Shown: in pieces, positions 55,425 to 62,742 of the stretch
Position numbering within the stretch: position 1 is the stretch's first letter
How the letters are laid out: each line of letters opens with the position of its first letter
From: Dictyobacter aurantiacus
GTDB lineage: Bacteria > Chloroflexota > Ktedonobacteria > Ktedonobacterales > Ktedonobacteraceae
DNA: 64,000 nucleotides
Direction: 5' to 3'
NCBI RefSeq assembly: GCF_003967515.1
Contig: NZ_BIFQ01000002.1
Span: 2,684,324-2,748,323 of the forward strand
The notes under the pieces: generated by a model
The model's input: the letters and a program-made list of their open reading frames with translations, nothing else
What the model was told of the DNA's origin: nothing
The model's database searches: none
Made by a program: the position numbers and the translations under genes

Positions 55425-57095
55425 GTGGACGCGTCGTACGCAAGGATGGTGAGGAGCATGGCAAGCACGTGGTTAGAAGAGCGTTGGGAGGTGTTGCTGC
55501 CGAGGCTGGCAGCCATTGGGGTGGAGCAGGAAGAGGAGATGAAACGGATCTGTCAAGAGGAACTGGAGGTGTGGCGTCGGCGGCCAAGTTTGAAGCGAGC
55601 GATCTCGTTGCAGAAGCCGTTAAGCGAAACGCGGAACCGTATTCGGGAGGTGCTGCCACTCACGGAGGAAAATGGATGGTACAATCCCAAATCGAGTCAG
55701 AAGGAGCACCTGGCCCTCAAATACCTCAACTTTTCGACCGAGGAATGGATCCAGATGCAGATGCCCCGCGAGGAGAAGGTAGAGACGCGTCGTGAGCGTC
55801 CGCTGCCTCTTGCGCGCCCCTGGGATGTGCTGAAAAAAGTGGAGCAGTTGTTGCAAAGCCAGGCATGGCCCGAGTTGGTGGTTGGAATTGGCCTGTCTAC
55901 TGGTCGAGGGATCGTTGAGATTCTGCACACGGGACATTTCACGAGGAAAAGTGCCTATAGCCTGCTTTTTGCGGCTCCAATGACCGTGTATGAAGTGCTG
56001 TGTGTGCCCTTTGAGGTGCCGACCCTGGTGCGTGTGGAGGTGGTGCTTGCGGCAGTTGATCGTGTGCGCCAGTACTTTGGGAAGCATTTTCAGGGTCTGC
56101 GACGGCGAGAAATCAGCCAGCAGTGTCGGCCCCAGATCCAGGAGGCGGCCTATAAACAGGCCTGGAGCCTGGTGCCTCTACGCCCTGAAGAGCGCAATGC
56201 CTACAAGCGCTTGGCCCATGAGGTGTATCCGCAACTGGCGGCCTGGTTATACTGCCCGACCAACGTCGACCCATTGGTCTATATGGCCACCATTGAGTAT
56301 CATCGAAAGATCTTGGAAGCGACGTCTGAAGAGGAACGTCTCACTTTGGCCCTTGCTGCTGGATATCGGGAGTATGTGGTGATGGATACAAACGGTGTGG
56401 AAGACCAGCGACACGGCATTCGGCTGGGAGAGCCAGGCGTCGAAGTGCTTTCTGTATTTCAAGCAAACAAGCCAGACGAGGAGTTCCCCCCTGGCCATGT
56501 CTGGACACTGGAGGAGGTAAAGGCTGCCCTCGCGGCCGATCCGAACATGGATGATGATTGGGATGCGGAGGACCTGGAAGTCTTGCGCCTCTCGCTGTCA
56601 ACGGTGATTCTCGGGAAGGATGGCACCATTGATCGGCGTCGGGGCATCAAACTGGGAGAGCCAGGTGTGAGAGTGTTAGAGGAGTTTCAACCAAGAGATG
56701 AGGAAGAAGGAGAGCGACCAGTGAAGGATGATCTGGAGACGCTTTCGCTCCCACCTCTAATGGACGAAAAGACGGCTGTGACTCGAGAGGAGGTGCAAGA
56801 GAGGAAGGAAGATGCTTCTCTCCCCCATCTTTTGGCCTGCTTTATCTATGAGGTTCAGGTCAATGTGATCGAGAATGATCCCCCAGCGGAGATTCTCGAT
56901 ACCCTGGCAACATTGATTGAGCATGCACCTGTGTTCGTGATGGAGCTTGTGGAAGGCCTGCGGCGCATGTCGCCGGAGGATCAGGAAGAGGACTACCCTT
57001 CTCGCCTTCCCACTTGTGTGGACGGTGACGCTGGAGAGAGGCATAAAATTCGGTCAAATTCTGCTCCGCCTCCTCAAAAGAACAGTATTCCTTAA
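55425..57095 (+). CDS. Telomere-resolvase (protelomerase)-like protein, C-terminus replaced
   Basis: The frame opens at GTG 55425 (ATG 55446 or 55458 also possible). The core resembles protelomerases and related tyrosine-recombinase folds: box I Arg in GIGLSTGRGIVEILHTG (R161), strand FEVPTLVRVEVVLAAVDRVR, box II-like region NAYKRLAHEVYPQLAAWLY, His in ATIEYHRKILEAT, and a candidate nucleophile Tyr in AGYREYVVMD. The His-Tyr spacing (21-24) is wider than the usual 9, so catalysis is uncertain. Behind it are two copies of G-I-(R/K)-LGEPGV. The last ~25 codons come from an IS3 insertion; the lost tail is at 58020-58186. It sits directly after tnsC. Confidence 0.55.
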   Translation: MDASYARMVRSMASTWLEERWEVLLPRLAAIGVEQEEEMKRICQEELEVWRRRPSLKRAISLQKPLSETRNRIREVLPLTEENGWYNPKSSQKEHLALKYLNFSTEEWIQMQMPREEKVETRRERPLPLARPWDVLKKVEQLLQSQAWPELVVGIGLSTGRGIVEILHTGHFTRKSAYSLLFAAPMTVYEVLCVPFEVPTLVRVEVVLAAVDRVRQYFGKHFQGLRRREISQQCRPQIQEAAYKQAWSLVPLRPEERNAYKRLAHEVYPQLAAWLYCPTNVDPLVYMATIEYHRKILEATSEEERLTLALAAGYREYVVMDTNGVEDQRHGIRLGEPGVEVLSVFQANKPDEEFPPGHVWTLEEVKAALAADPNMDDDWDAEDLEVLRLSLSTVILGKDGTIDRRRGIKLGEPGVRVLEEFQPRDEEEGERPVKDDLETLSLPPLMDEKTAVTREEVQERKEDASLPHLLACFIYEVQVNVIENDPPAEILDTLATLIEHAPVFVMELVEGLRRMSPEDQEEDYPSRLPTCVDGDAGERHKIRSNSAPPPQKNSIP

Positions 57096-58020
57096 GATAC
57101 ACTTCTTCCTGTTTGAGTGTTTTAAAAAAGCTTTTCGCTTTCGCATTGTCATAGGGATTGCCGACCGCCGACATGCTGATCTGCGCGCCAATGCCTTCAA
57201 GCTGCTCCACGTACGCTCGGCTGGCGTATTGCACACCTCGATCGGAATGATGGATGAGACCAGGAGCGGGTGCTGTTCGGCAAGGGCGTGCTGAAGGACA
57301 CGGCGAGTGAGCTGAGTTGTCATATCCCGGGACAGGTGCCAGCCAACGCAGCGGCGGGAGTAAGCATCCAGAATACACGCCAGATCCACAAACGCATTTT
57401 GCAAACGGATGGAGGTAAAGGCGCCACCCAGGCTTGATCCGGGGCTGAAAGGAGAACATCTGCGAGCCGGTTGGGATAGACGGGAAACCCATGACACGAA
57501 TCCGTGGTGATGATTACAAAACGTTTCTTCAGATGACACGACAAGGATTCTTCGCGCATCATCTGAAGCACATGCTTGTGGTTCACACCCCATCCTTGCC
57601 GATGCAATTTCCGGGTTACGCGCCGGTATCCATAGCCTGGTGTCAGCGCCGGTGTAATTACGAGCCGATTTAGAGGCGTTTTCTTTCAATGGCAGGGTGA
57701 GTTTAGCAGGCTTCTCACGTGGTATCAAGGCCGCTGCGCTTCCCCTTGACACCACGTGAGAAGCCTGCTCAGAGAATTTTTGTGCCATTGAAGCGAAAAA
57801 AATGGTTATTTCTTTCTTGTCTAAGAAAGGATTTATTTCAGCCCTAAACCGGCTCGTAATTACGTCGGCGCTAATACCTGGAAACTGCAGGATGATGTGC
57901 TCAATCCTATCTCGCAGCGCAATGGCTTCCGGATCCGTATCTAGCTGGCCCAAACGCTCGTAGTACCAACTGCGATTCACTTCGAGCAGATCACACAGCC
58001 GTTCAATTGCAGGTAGATCA
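57020..58020 (-). pseudogene. Degenerate IS3-family transposase (orfB), multiple frameshifts
   Basis: In pieces on the minus strand: LPAIERLCDLLEVNRSWYYE, then (after the MITE) PGYGYRRVTRKLHRQGWGVN, LADVLLSAPDQAWVA, LACILDAYSRRCVGWHLS, GLIHHSDRGVQYASRAYVEQ, MSAVGNPYDNAKAKSFFKTL and EAEQNLTEFYASL. These give the D-D-E core of an IS3 orfB in at least three frames. The IS borders are unresolved; it has split the resolvase-like gene. Confidence 0.75.
57641..57876. mobile_element. 236-bp MITE nested in the IS3 remnant
   Basis: Terminal inverted repeats of about 33 bp (left TGTCAGCGCCGGTGTAATTA..., right complement TATTAGCGCCGACGTAATTA...) are flanked by 5-bp duplication CCTGG (57636-57640, 57877-57881). 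The interior is a long palindrome (GCAGGCTTCTCACGTGGT ... ACCACGTGAGAAGCCTGC). No coding capacity. Removing it and one CCTGG restores orfB codons LQFPGYGYRR. Confidence 0.85.
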
Positions 58021-58186
58021 AGAAGCGCTGGCGACGATGATCGGGATAAGGGAGGGAAATTTTCAACGGCAAAAGCATGTATTGATGCAAATTGAGAGGA
58101 TCGTGCAGATGAACCCGCAGGCGGAGGTGGTGAGGAAGGAGGTAGTGGAGGCAGCGTGGGAGCACCTGGTCTATGGGCGAGGGTGA
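58020..58186 (+). pseudogene. Displaced C-terminal tail of the resolvase-like gene
   Basis: Plus-strand frame ATMIGIREGNFQRQKHVLMQ, IERIVQMNPQAEVVRKEVVE, AAWEHLVYGRG and a stop at 58184, followed by a terminator. It has no start and lies just beyond the IS3 remnant, so it is most simply the original 3' end of the gene at 55425. Confidence 0.5.
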
Positions 58187-58224
58187 GAAGAGAGGGAAAA
58201 GGCAAGCAGAGGAGCCAGAAGACA

Positions 58225-58255
58225 GGAGAGGTATCGAGCAGGTACCTCTCCTTTT
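58225..58255 (+). terminator. Terminator of the transposition operon
   Basis: GGAGAGGTA-N9-TACCTCTCC followed by TTTT. Confidence 0.65.
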
Positions 58256-58293
58256 GTGTGTATGAAAGAGGAGCGCGGGAGAAGGAAAGGGGT

Positions 58294-58322
58294 TTGACAG
58301 GCAGGAATCTCTCCGCTATAAT
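58294..58322 (+). promoter_or_regulatory. Consensus sigma-70 promoter for the PolB operon
   Basis: TTGACA (58294-58299), 17-bp spacer, TATAAT (58317-58322): a perfect consensus. TATAATGC is repeated 12 bp later (58329-58336), giving a second -10 or an operator. It lies 74 bp upstream of the first gene. Confidence 0.8.
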
Positions 58323-58395
58323 GCATCATATAATGCTATAGTAAATCATAGAATGTATTTAATTGCGAAGGCACGAAGGAAAGGAGTGGACGGGT

Positions 58396-58731
58396 ATGAT
58401 GAACCGACGGATCGAGCTGCGTCCAGCGGGGATGTATGTGATCCATGAGGTGGGAGTGCATCCGCTGGAGTTTGAGGGAGGCCATGGGTGGTAGGTGCAG
58501 TATCGCGATGAGCAGGGACAGCTGCGGTATGGGTATGTGGTGAAGGTGGATAGGGATGGGCGGCACCTGGAGGTGATGGATGCGATGGCGTATCCGCCTG
58601 CTCCGACGCCGTTTGGAGCCTGGAAGGAGACGATCGCGTTTGAGGCGGTTGAGATTGCCGGGAATGGGTTTGATTGTCTGGGGAAATGCCCGGTGCTGGA
58701 AGGGCTGACCAAGGAAGAATGTGGAAGATGA
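58396..58731 (+). CDS. Small protein with in-frame TAG, unknown
   Basis: ATG 58396 or 58399 behind AAAGGAG. The 111-codon frame reads NRRIELRPAGMYVIHEVGVH, PLEFEGGHGW, then TAG (58492-58494), then VQYRDEQGQLRYGYVVKVDR, MDAMAYPPAPTPFG and a stop at 58731. Composition is the same on both sides of the TAG, so it is one gene with a nonsense codon (or readthrough). It may restart at GTG 58495 to give 78 residues. Not recognised. Confidence 0.5.
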
Positions 58732-58752
58732 GTGATCTTCCGAGGGAAAGCA

Positions 58753-58911
58753 ATGGCGCATCTCAAAGAGAGGTTTCTGGCTGATCCTGAGTGTGTGGGC
58801 GTGTACCGAAGAAAAGCACAAGAGATCGTGGATGAAAGAGTACAGATAGGCCAGCAAGTCGGAGGAGAGAAGTCCTGTCCATGTGGATGGATGAGAGGAG
58901 CATACGTCTGA
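58753..58911 (+). CDS. Small 52-residue protein, unknown
   Basis: ATG 58753 follows GAGGGAAAG. AHLKERFLADPECVGVYRRK, AQEIVDERVQIGQQVGGEKS, CPCGWMRGAYV. It lies 21 bp after the previous stop in the operon. The Cys-x-Cys near the end is the only notable feature. Confidence 0.45.
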   Translation: MAHLKERFLADPECVGVYRRKAQEIVDERVQIGQQVGGEKSCPCGWMRGAYV

Positions 58912-58957
58912 TGAATAGTGCATCGTATGATGAACAGAGGGAGAATCGAAAACGGAG

Positions 58958-61045
58958 ATGGAGCGAAAGAAATTTGGGGAGCCCGTGCAGACGGCGACGG
59001 TGGTAGGAGCAGCCTATGGGATTCACCGGACGACGCTCACACAGGCGGCGAAGGCGGGCGTACTGGGCCGGAGCGCGTATCGGTCGGGAGACGCCTGGCT
59101 GATCAAGACGGATCATCCGGATTTCTGGGAGTGGCTGCGGGGGCATGAATATCATCCCCGCGTGAAAGGGTATCGCAAACAGCAGGCAGCCAAAGCGGCC
59201 CAGCAGCGTCTGCTGGAGGAAGAGGGAATGGACGTGCCACCACAGGAGGCCCATGAGATGGCTGGTAGCCCGACAGTGCATCAGGAAGCGCGGCGGGAGC
59301 CAGAGCAGAAGCAGCAAGAGGCTGTGACGAAGGAACCACCAGCGGAGGGAGATCGACGAGCTGCACCAAGCTCAGGTGGGGATGCACCGATGGATCGTGC
59401 ACGTCATGGTGATCCAGTGCGTGAGCCAGATCTGGTTGTGTCGGTGGTGGAGGATGCAGTGGATGAGGCGGCAGGAGCCACAGAGGCAGGTGTGTCAGCA
59501 CGTCGCCAACGGCGATTGATCGCGTATATGGATGTGCGCCGCGGGGAGGGAATGACGGACGCCGGTGAGCGTTTCACCTTCGGGGCGCAGGCCTCGTTAT
59601 CGGAGGTGTTAGCGGCGGTACCGCAGTTGGGTGATACGAACCAGGTGCGTCTGTGGCTCTGTGGGGAATTGCCGACGGATACCAGTGGCTCGTATGAGGG
59701 CTGGGTGCTGGCGAGGGAACTGCGGCAGCGGTACACGACCGGTGCGCGCGGGCACTATCTCTCCGATGAGCGTCCAGAGGAAACCGTCGCTCGCTACCGA
59801 CGGCGAGGCAGCGAACAGGAGCTGGAGATTCGCCACGTGTTCTCGTGGTTCGGGACCGAGTGTACGGCGACCGAAGCCTACGAAGCGATCCGCTTGCTGA
59901 GCAGGTACCTGCAGGCCACCTTTGGAGAAGAAGCGAGCGCGTACGCCACGCCAGCGCTGACATTCCAGGCGCTGTGGACACGTTTGAATCGCCTCCAGAA
60001 GCGCAGCTTTGCGCCACTGCCGGCCCCGATCCGGGAGACGATCCGGTCCCACGCGGGGCAGGGCCGGATTGAGCTGTGCACCTTGCCGGAGCTGAAGCGT
60101 CTGCCTGGCCTGTACTACTACGACGGCATCTTCATGTACAGTGCGCTGGCGTGGGGATTACCGACGGAGTTGGCGATCCATGACAGCCGCAACGAATACG
60201 CCGGGAAGGTGGCAGCACGCTACCGTATCCGCTACACGATCCCGACCGACTGGCAGCATCTGGGCCTGTTCATGACACCCCGCGATGCTATCACCGGGAA
60301 CCAGAGGGATCGACACACCTGGAGTTTCCCCGGAGCAGAGTCTGCTGGCCAGACCTATGAGACGTGGGTGGACGGCTCCGAACTGGACGTGCTCTCGAGC
60401 GCCTACGCAAGTATCGAAGAGGGCTTTGCGGTCTGGCGTATCACGATCCTGGAGCGGATTGTCTTCAAGGCGGAGAAAGCCTCGACACAGAAAAAGCCAT
60501 TGGACGGCCTGGTCGAAAAGCTGGCGAACCTGCGCGAGAAGGTGGAACGCGATGCTTTGGAAACCCCCGATGACGCCCGACTCTATCAGCTGGTGCGCGG
60601 TGGGATCCGTAATATTGTCCTGCATGGCATTGGCACGTTCAACCGGTCAAGCCGCAACGTGACATACATCCTTGGGATAGACGAGCCGGCCCCTGATGGA
60701 TACAGCAGTCGCCGGGAGATTGACGATACGACGGTGTGGTACAGTGTGCCGGCGGCAACGGAAGGCTACAGCCAGCAGTTTGATCACCCGGAATGGGCGG
60801 CGCAGGTGTGGGCGCGTTGTCGTGCCAGAATGATCAAGGCCGCGCTGACGCTGCCACGGGAATCGATCATTGCCATCCGCACGGACGCGATCGCGCTGAC
60901 CGAGGAACACCCGGACTGGAACACGAACACGAAGCGAGGCACGTTGCGGCTGAAGTGGGCGATCCGGCAGTCGGTGAACGCCCCGCATACCTACGAAGCG
61001 CTGGATCTGCTGCAGCGGCAACAAGAGAAGGAACGGGACCGGTAA
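58958..61045 (+). CDS. Family-B DNA-polymerase-like protein with N-terminal HTH
   Basis: 695 residues. An excisionase-like HTH lies at 10-60 (TVVGAAYGIHRTTLTQAAKA), a low-complexity linker at 80-185, then a region that follows PolB palm order. Motif A is GLYYYDGIFMYSALAWGLP (D389), a WRITILERIVF strand follows, motif B is YQLVRGGIRNIVLHGIGTF (~543-561), HPEWAAQVWARCRARM comes next, and motif C-like IIAIRTDAIAL (~637-647). In motif C the DTD of active polymerases reads RTD, so the first Asp is lost. It may be a non-catalytic or altered polymerase, or a replication/priming factor for the element. Assignment rests on motif order by eye. Confidence 0.5.
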   Translation: MERKKFGEPVQTATVVGAAYGIHRTTLTQAAKAGVLGRSAYRSGDAWLIKTDHPDFWEWLRGHEYHPRVKGYRKQQAAKAAQQRLLEEEGMDVPPQEAHEMAGSPTVHQEARREPEQKQQEAVTKEPPAEGDRRAAPSSGGDAPMDRARHGDPVREPDLVVSVVEDAVDEAAGATEAGVSARRQRRLIAYMDVRRGEGMTDAGERFTFGAQASLSEVLAAVPQLGDTNQVRLWLCGELPTDTSGSYEGWVLARELRQRYTTGARGHYLSDERPEETVARYRRRGSEQELEIRHVFSWFGTECTATEAYEAIRLLSRYLQATFGEEASAYATPALTFQALWTRLNRLQKRSFAPLPAPIRETIRSHAGQGRIELCTLPELKRLPGLYYYDGIFMYSALAWGLPTELAIHDSRNEYAGKVAARYRIRYTIPTDWQHLGLFMTPRDAITGNQRDRHTWSFPGAESAGQTYETWVDGSELDVLSSAYASIEEGFAVWRITILERIVFKAEKASTQKKPLDGLVEKLANLREKVERDALETPDDARLYQLVRGGIRNIVLHGIGTFNRSSRNVTYILGIDEPAPDGYSSRREIDDTTVWYSVPAATEGYSQQFDHPEWAAQVWARCRARMIKAALTLPRESIIAIRTDAIALTEEHPDWNTNTKRGTLRLKWAIRQSVNAPHTYEALDLLQRQQEKERDR

Positions 61046-61061
61046 TGAGGGAGAAGAAACC

Positions 61062-61691
61062 ATGGCAGAGATGACACCGGCGGCCGAGGCGATCGCGGGA
61101 TTACTGGCCGGGGGCTGGACATATGCTGAAATTGGGCGCTCGTTGGGGATCAACGGTTCGAGCATCCGGCAGGCGATTCATCCCAGTCCGGGCCAGCGCC
61201 AAAAACCCCTTGCCAAATACGTCCCGGTCCTCCAGCAACTGCAAGGGACGGCGCCAGGCACCAGGCCCGCGACACTGCCAGAGCGACGCAAAACCAAGAG
61301 CGGAAACGTGGCCAGCGTGCGTAAAGGCATTCGTGAATTCAAGACAAAGCAGGGGGAGACGCAGTACGCCGCCCGCGTGAAAAAGGGGAGTGCCACGCTG
61401 CAGAAACTGCTGGATCTGGCCGCCCAGACCGGAAAAAACGTGCGCTGGGACGTGCTGTTTCAAACGATCCGTACCATCAGCGACGCCACGAAATCGGGGT
61501 GGGTAACGGGCAAACTGCCTGATGGCTGGACGGCCGCCACGCTGCTCTCACGCATCGCGCAGCCCCAACAGGGCGACAGTTGGAAACCCGGTGATGTCAG
61601 TGGTGCGCTGATAGCGTTAGCCAAGGAACAAAACGAAGGCGTTGTGTCAGCCACGGGTGGCCGGGAATTTAGCATCTTTACGATTCCGTAG
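61062..61691 (+). CDS. HTH-domain protein of unknown function
   Basis: 209 residues starting 17 bp after the PolB-like stop; GGGAGAAG upstream. N-terminal HTH (GGWTYAEIGRSLGINGSSIR), a basic middle (RRKTKSGNVASVRKGIREFK) and a C-terminal alpha/beta part (NVRWDVLFQTIRTISDATKS, SWKPGDVSGALIALAKEQNE). Probably DNA-binding; a role in replication or end binding with its neighbour is inferred from the operon only. Confidence 0.6.
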   Translation: MAEMTPAAEAIAGLLAGGWTYAEIGRSLGINGSSIRQAIHPSPGQRQKPLAKYVPVLQQLQGTAPGTRPATLPERRKTKSGNVASVRKGIREFKTKQGETQYAARVKKGSATLQKLLDLAAQTGKNVRWDVLFQTIRTISDATKSGWVTGKLPDGWTAATLLSRIAQPQQGDSWKPGDVSGALIALAKEQNEGVVSATGGREFSIFTIP

Positions 61692-61773
61692 CCTCGCTGG
61701 TGCGTAGACACGGTGATCTGTTGATACCCAAAAAGGAACCAGTTGGCCTTCGTTCGAGAAAGGAAGGACAGAG

Positions 61774-62742
61774 ATGGATCAGGAGATGGCGCGCGTGCTG
61801 CAGGAGGTGGCGTTGTGGGATGCGTGCTCGCTGACGGACTGTGAAGCCGTGGCCCATGCGGTCGAGCAACGGCTGCCGTCGCTATGGGAGTTGATGGGCG
61901 TGGAGACGTATGAGGTAGGCGGCCAACGACATGCGATTGCGTTGTTTGCCTGGAGGCCGCCTTCAACATCCTCAGCAGTGACGTATGCGCTGCTTCCCGG
62001 TGGGACCGTGACACTGGGCTATGATCGCAGGGCGCCTCTTGCTCCCGATAAAGAACTGGTGCGTGACTGGTGGGACACGCGAATGCTGAGCCTGCATGGG
62101 GAACGGGTGACTTTGGATGGCGCTCTGGTGAGAGAGATTATCCCCATGGGTGAGAATGCGTTGGCGGCCGAACTGGCGGAACACCTGCTCCCACTGAGAA
62201 CGGTCACCCTGGCCCCGTTTTTGCTGGAAACAATCGCGCAAGAAGCTGAGCAGGTGCTTCCCGCGCCAGTGCTCACCTACGAGCGGTATCGCTGGAAGGG
62301 GAAGGACTCCTGCTATTTCACGCGCTCCATCCATCGTGCGTTGCCACATCGTCACGTAGTGGCGTTTCTGAAACAGCAGGGATGCCGTCTGCCCAGTGCG
62401 GATGAATGGGAATATGCCTGTGCGGCCGGTGCTCGGAGTCTCTTTTATTGGGGAGATGGACCGTTTGCTTCTGGAGAAGATCGCCCCGTGGATCCACCGG
62501 CTCACAATGCGTTTGGCGTGAGGATCGTGACGGATTCGTATCGTTGGGAATATTGTCAGGATCCCAGTATGATGCGAGGAGGTGATGGAGGTGCACTGGC
62601 CTGTAGCGGTGAAGGGGTACTCGCATCATCGCTGCCGCACGCTTCTGCCTATGCGTGCCGACTGACTGATAAGCAGGTGAATAATGGGGTGTTCGGTCCC
62701 TGTTTTCGTCGTGTGTTTGATCTTCCTTTTCCTCTGGCTTGA
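61774..62742 (+). CDS. Protein with FGE/SUMF1-like C-terminal domain
   Basis: 322 residues; AAGGAAGGA precedes the ATG. The N-terminal 170 residues are of unknown type. The C-terminal part has the formylglycine-generating-enzyme/C-type-lectin-like pattern: CRLPSADEWEYACAAGARSL, FYWGD, HNAFGVRIV, YRWEYCQDPSMMRGGDGG, and a final FRRVFDLP. The domain is short and lacks some usual blocks, so it may be a binding version rather than an oxidase. It is last in the operon. Confidence 0.6.
   Translation: MDQEMARVLQEVALWDACSLTDCEAVAHAVEQRLPSLWELMGVETYEVGGQRHAIALFAWRPPSTSSAVTYALLPGGTVTLGYDRRAPLAPDKELVRDWWDTRMLSLHGERVTLDGALVREIIPMGENALAAELAEHLLPLRTVTLAPFLLETIAQEAEQVLPAPVLTYERYRWKGKDSCYFTRSIHRALPHRHVVAFLKQQGCRLPSADEWEYACAAGARSLFYWGDGPFASGEDRPVDPPAHNAFGVRIVTDSYRWEYCQDPSMMRGGDGGALACSGEGVLASSLPHASAYACRLTDKQVNNGVFGPCFRRVFDLPFPLA

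Larger units (their letters stand above)
51430..62742 (+). mobile_element. Tn7-like element with telomere-resolvase-like and PolB-like genes
   Basis: All genes of the element proper (TnsB-like, TnsC-like, resolvase-like, two small genes, PolB-like, HTH, FGE-like) are on the plus strand. Minus-strand genes within it belong to later insertions (IS4, IS3). No tnsA, tniQ or tnsD is seen. Borders are approximate: the interval covers the genes, and true ends were not found. The grouping is by shared strand, spacing and codon use. Confidence 0.6.

Noticed and set aside
57054..58205. 383-codon minus-strand frame as an intact IS3 transposase
   Set aside because: The frame is a chance join through a MITE and frameshifts; conserved IS3 blocks lie in different frames.
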